A stretch of 9,138 nt of DNA from Acidobacteriota bacterium. Its GTDB lineage: Bacteria; Acidobacteriota; Terriglobia; Bryobacterales; JACQDG01. Where the stretch lies: positions 1-9,138 of the forward strand of contig JACQDG010000285.1 of the NCBI GenBank assembly GCA_016201185.1, read 5' to 3'. The notes beneath the pieces were generated by a model. That model was given only the letters and a program-made list of their open reading frames with translations. It was not told where the DNA came from and did not search any database. Position 1 is the first letter of the stretch, and each line of letters starts with the position of its first letter. Made by a program: the position numbers and the translations under genes. Shown here in pieces: positions 6,699-9,138 of the stretch.

Positions 6699-7820
6699 CT
6701 ACGAAGCCCGGGGTCGCAGAACGAGCATCCCGGTAGTCGCATCGGCGTTCAGGTTAATGACCTTCTGCAACTGCAACGTGGCGGCGTCGTAAATCTCCAC
6801 GGTCGGCCCGGCGCCGTAAACATAGAGCGCGCGGCCGTTGCCGGAAACAGCGAAGTTGAACCGTGTCCGCCCCGGGAACTCGACCCTTTTGACCAGCTTT
6901 CGCGCCGCCATGTCGAACACCCAGAGTTCGGTCCGCCGGGTGCCGTGCTGCCCGAAGAAGGCCACGGTATAACCGATCTTGCGGTCCGGCGAAAGTCGCA
7001 ACTCTAACATCCCGGTCGCCGCCGGACCCACGGGGGTGAAATCAAAAGTCCGCTTCGCCAAATCCACCTGGGCGATCCCGAAGATGCGGTTGTGTACGAC
7101 CGGATCAGAAGCATTGAAAACCTGGGTCAGTATGCCCGGGTCCTCGTTCGGGTCGTCCCCGCCGCCCAGGTTGATCGTCGCCATGCCGGGATACAAAGGC
7201 TGCGGCTTCGAAAGATCGATCTTCTCGACCAGCTTGAAATCGGCGGTGTCAAAGATGAGCACGTTCTCCCGAAACACATAGAGAAATTTTCCGTCCGGCG
7301 AAACCCGGTAGCCGGCGAACAACCCGAACGGCGATTCCTCTTCCTTGGGATAACCCACGGTCTTAGTCATCTTCTGCTGGGCCAGGTCGATCACGGCAAA
7401 CTTCGGCTTCTCGATTTCGAAACGGTCCACTTGCTTCACCACGGCGGCGGTCACCGCATAGAGCACGCGGTCCTGCGGATCGGGTGCAAAGCCCTTGACC
7501 CGCACCTTGCGGTTCGCTTCGTCCAAGACGAAGTGATTAACCACCTTGCGGCTCGCGAGGTCCACAACCTCGATCCCATCCTGCCAGGTGTTGACGTAAA
7601 TCTTCTTCTTGTCGTAGGAAAGGCTCAGGCCGCGGGGAGTCCCGTGCAGCGGAATCTTATCGACGACCTTTTCCTGGGCTTCATCCAGGACCAGAACATT
7701 CTTTGAGAGGGTTCCGATGTACAGCATGGCCCCCGGCACCTGAGAAGGCGGGCTCTGGGCCGAGGCGACCGTTGCCAACAGCGCAAGAAAGGGAAACAAA
7801 CGATAGTGGGGTTCCCTCAT
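6699..7820 (-). CDS. qhpB: Second QHNDH beta-subunit-type secreted beta-propeller
   Basis: Exported protein of 373 residues. The signal peptide MREPHYRLFPFLALLATVASA has a cleavage site at ASA|Q. The remainder is a YVTN-type seven-bladed propeller, with blades visible as SYDKKKIYVNTWQDGIEVVD, SPDGKFLYVFRENVLIFD and a closing GPTVEIYDAATLQLQKVINL. Features shared with the known QHNDH beta subunit include a segment of the type PVV...DRF.IEKP..(A/V)VID and the long loop before NASDPVVHNRIFG. It is roughly three quarters identical by eye to the adjacent upstream propeller, so the pair is a tandem duplication. The gene starts 11 bases after that gene's stop without a recognisable ribosome binding site. 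It may be an alternative beta subunit for the CTQ-bearing gamma chain or a diverging spare copy; the sequence does not decide. Confidence 0.82.
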   Translation of the reverse strand: MREPHYRLFPFLALLATVASAQSPPSQVPGAMLYIGTLSKNVLVLDEAQEKVVDKIPLHGTPRGLSLSYDKKKIYVNTWQDGIEVVDLASRKVVNHFVLDEANRKVRVKGFAPDPQDRVLYAVTAAVVKQVDRFEIEKPKFAVIDLAQQKMTKTVGYPKEEESPFGLFAGYRVSPDGKFLYVFRENVLIFDTADFKLVEKIDLSKPQPLYPGMATINLGGGDDPNEDPGILTQVFNASDPVVHNRIFGIAQVDLAKRTFDFTPVGPAATGMLELRLSPDRKIGYTVAFFGQHGTRRTELWVFDMAARKLVKRVEFPGRTRFNFAVSGNGRALYVYGAGPTVEIYDAATLQLQKVINLNADATTGMLVLRPRAS

Positions 7821-7831
7821 AGGAGGAATGA

Positions 7832-8941
7832 CTAAGATGGCCGCTGCGGCAATACGAGCAACCCGGTCGTGGTGTCCAGATTCAGGTTAAGCACCCTGCG
7901 CAGCTTCAATGTGGCGGTGTCGTAGATTTCCACCATGGGCCCGGACTTGAGGTAAATACGCTGACCGTTAGCTGAGAGGGTGAAGCCCGACATGCGCCCC
8001 GGAAATTCGACCCGGTTGACCAGCTTGCGCTTTTCCATGTCGAACACCCAGAACTCGGTCCGCCGGTTGCCGTGCTGTCCCAGAAAAGCCACCGTGTAGC
8101 CGGTCTTGCGGTCCGGCGTCAGCCGCAGGCCAGCGATACCCATGGCCGCCGGACCCACGGGCGTGAAATCAAAAGTGCGCTTTGCCAGGTCTACTCGCGC
8201 GATCCCGAAAATGCGGTTGTGCACCACCGGATCGGAGGCGTTGAAAAACGCCGTGAGCATCCCCGGTTCATCGTTCGGGTCCTCTCCTTCTCCCAGGTTG
8301 ACGGTCGCCATCCCCGGATACAGGGGCAACGGCTTCGAGAGATCGATCTTCTCCACCAGCTTGAAGTCGGCGGTGTCGAAGATCAGCACATTCTCCCGAA
8401 ATACGTAAAGGAACTTACCGTCGGGCGAGACTCGATAGCCGGCAAAGACGCCGAACGGCGACTCCTCCTCCTTGGGGTAATCGATGGTCTTGGTGACTTT
8501 GCCCTGGGCCAGGTCGATCACTACGAACTTCGGCTTCTCAATATCGAAGCGGTCGGCCTGCTTCACCACGGGGCTGATTAAAGCGTAGAGCAGCCGATCC
8601 TGTGGATCGGGAGCGAAGCCCCGGAGCCTAACCTTGCGGTTCCCCTCGCCCAGCGAAAAATACTGGGTCACCTTGCGGCTGGCCAGGTCCACCACCTCGA
8701 TCCCGTCCTGCCAAGTGGTCACATAGATCTTCTTCCGGTCATAGGAGAGGTTGAGGCCATTCGGCGTGCCGGTGTGCAGCGGGATCTGGTCGACAACCTT
8801 TTCCTGCGCTTCGTCTACGACCAGGATGTTCTTCGACAAGGTGCCCACGTACATCAAGGCACCGGGGGCAGACCCCTGAGCGTTAAGGGCTAACGCCGCC
8901 AGCGCAGCAAGCAGCAGAATACGGACCGGCCGCGGCATCAT
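7832..8941 (-). CDS. qhpB: Quinohemoprotein amine dehydrogenase beta subunit
   Basis: Periplasmic structural subunit of 369 residues. In QHNDH the beta subunit is a seven-bladed propeller that, with the diheme alpha subunit, encloses the CTQ-bearing gamma subunit; the enzyme oxidises primary amines to aldehydes and ammonia. The signal peptide MMPRPVRILLLAALAALALNA likely ends at LNA|Q. Blades are seen at LMYVGTLSKNILVVDEAQEK, SYDRKKIYVTTWQDGIEVVD, SPDGKFLYVFRENVLIFDTA and GPMVEIYDTATLKLRRVLNL. The chosen start, ATG 8941, overlaps the gamma-subunit stop by ATGA (8938-8941), as in a coupled subunit pair, and puts the hydrophobic signal right at the N-terminus. A 16-codon longer frame to 8989 would spoil this. 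Direct adjacency to the gamma gene, the known qhpC-qhpB order, makes this copy the stronger candidate for the functional beta subunit. Confidence 0.92.
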   Translation of the reverse strand: MMPRPVRILLLAALAALALNAQGSAPGALMYVGTLSKNILVVDEAQEKVVDQIPLHTGTPNGLNLSYDRKKIYVTTWQDGIEVVDLASRKVTQYFSLGEGNRKVRLRGFAPDPQDRLLYALISPVVKQADRFDIEKPKFVVIDLAQGKVTKTIDYPKEEESPFGVFAGYRVSPDGKFLYVFRENVLIFDTADFKLVEKIDLSKPLPLYPGMATVNLGEGEDPNDEPGMLTAFFNASDPVVHNRIFGIARVDLAKRTFDFTPVGPAAMGIAGLRLTPDRKTGYTVAFLGQHGNRRTEFWVFDMEKRKLVNRVEFPGRMSGFTLSANGQRIYLKSGPMVEIYDTATLKLRRVLNLNLDTTTGLLVLPQRPS

Positions 8942-9138
8942 GGAAATACCAGGTCGATGTTGCGCCAGTCCTGGGTGAGGGTGCCGCACTTGCTGGTCCA
9001 GTCGGGATAGTTGTTGAGATGATCGGGCACTTGCGCCGGCCAGAAGCAGCTTGTGTAGCAGTCATAGAGGTCGCGCTCCACCGGCTGGCACAGCCCGGCA
9101 GTGCCGCCCGCCGAATCCACCTCCCAGCCGGGGGAGAA
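8938..9138 (-). CDS. qhpC: Quinohemoprotein amine dehydrogenase gamma subunit (CTQ carrier), partial, 5' end beyond the right edge
   Basis: The last 66 codons plus TGA of the small cofactor-bearing subunit; the frame is open to the right edge, so the leader and first residues are missing. Using visible numbering, FSPGWEVD, LCQPVERDLYDC, SCFWPAQVPD and TQDWRNIDLVFP align almost without gaps to the Paracoccus gamma subunit, offset by ten. The conserved cross-link residues are Glu6 (partner Cys lies upstream), Cys17-Asp23, Cys31-Asp39, and the Cys27-Trp33 pair that forms cysteine tryptophylquinone. Trp33 is the codon at 9042-9040 and Cys27 at 9060-9058. In known systems the radical SAM enzyme QhpD makes the thioethers, a hydroxylase modifies the Trp, QhpE removes the leader and QhpF exports the product. 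Cys51 has no counterpart I recall. The stop overlaps the beta-subunit start (ATGA). Reading only ATG-initiated frames would miss the 5' codons. Confidence 0.95.
   Translation of the reverse strand, partial: FSPGWEVDSAGGTAGLCQPVERDLYDCYTSCFWPAQVPDHLNNYPDWTSKCGTLTQDWRNIDLVFP

Larger units (their letters stand above)
6699..8941 (-). repeat. Tandem direct duplication of the beta-propeller gene
   Basis: The two propeller genes lie head to tail with an 11-base gap and align along their whole length. One codon differs in length early on (LHTGTP versus LHGTP). The most conserved block runs from KEEESPFG to LYPGMAT and differs at very few residues; the DNA there (about 7185-7355 and 8325-8490) is also clearly similar. 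The signal peptides and the last blades have diverged most. This marks an old local duplication under continuing constraint, not a recent copy. Confidence 0.9.

Noticed and set aside
7821..7890. Plus-strand AGGAGG followed by ATG, a 20-codon frame between and into the two propeller genes
   Set aside because: The spacing of about one base is too short, the frame ends at TAA within the upstream propeller's antisense, and nothing supports plus-strand transcription. It is the complement of the intergenic bases.
8942..8989. Sixteen-codon longer start for the first beta propeller
   Set aside because: It would overlap the gamma gene by about 50 bases and put a His/Pro-rich stretch before the signal peptide. 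ATG 8941 gives the classic ATGA overlap and a normal signal peptide.

Overview
This window looks like the downstream part of a quinohemoprotein amine dehydrogenase (QHNDH, qhp) locus that runs into two housekeeping-type genes. Every supported gene lies on the minus strand, so the transcript reads from the right edge to the left. The DNA is GC-rich. GC content, tight gene packing and exported proteins with signal peptides ending in Ala-Gln suggest an Acidobacteriota-like soil or sediment bacterium. That placement is a weak guess, because nothing here is a phylogenetic marker I can score.

Layout in transcription order (right to left): 9138-8938 is the C-terminal part of the QHNDH gamma subunit (qhpC), the small subunit that carries the cysteine tryptophylquinone (CTQ) cofactor. 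8941-7832 and 7820-6699 are two tandem, very similar secreted beta-propellers of the QHNDH beta-subunit type (qhpB). 6690-5740 and 5743-4718 are a translationally coupled pair of U32-family proteins whose cysteine layout resembles UbiV and UbiU, the oxygen-independent hydroxylase pair. 4660-4451 and 4451-4197 are an antitoxin and a RelE-type toxin. 4225-2399 is an ABC exporter (qhpF-like) and 2402-1680 a cytoplasmic subtilisin-like protease (qhpE-like). 1689-913 is a WalJ/YycJ-type metallo-beta-lactamase-fold protein, apparently with an ACG start. 902-1 is adenylosuccinate lyase (purB), cut by the left edge.

How they work together: in characterised bacteria the gamma subunit is made in the cytoplasm with a leader. 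The radical SAM enzyme QhpD cross-links it by thioethers and QhpG, a flavin monooxygenase, dihydroxylates the cofactor tryptophan. QhpE then removes the leader, QhpF exports the peptide, and it joins the beta-propeller and the diheme alpha subunit in the periplasm to oxidise primary amines. This window shows gamma, beta, protease and exporter. It shows no QhpG-like flavoprotein and instead has the UbiU/UbiV-like pair between structural and maturation genes. The most interesting hypothesis is that this pair performs an oxygen-independent tryptophan hydroxylation in CTQ biogenesis. The alpha subunit, QhpD and any QhpG would have to lie beyond the right edge or elsewhere.

No stretch longer than about 60 bases is free of genes. 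I found no RNA genes, insertion sequences, CRISPR arrays or convincing terminators.
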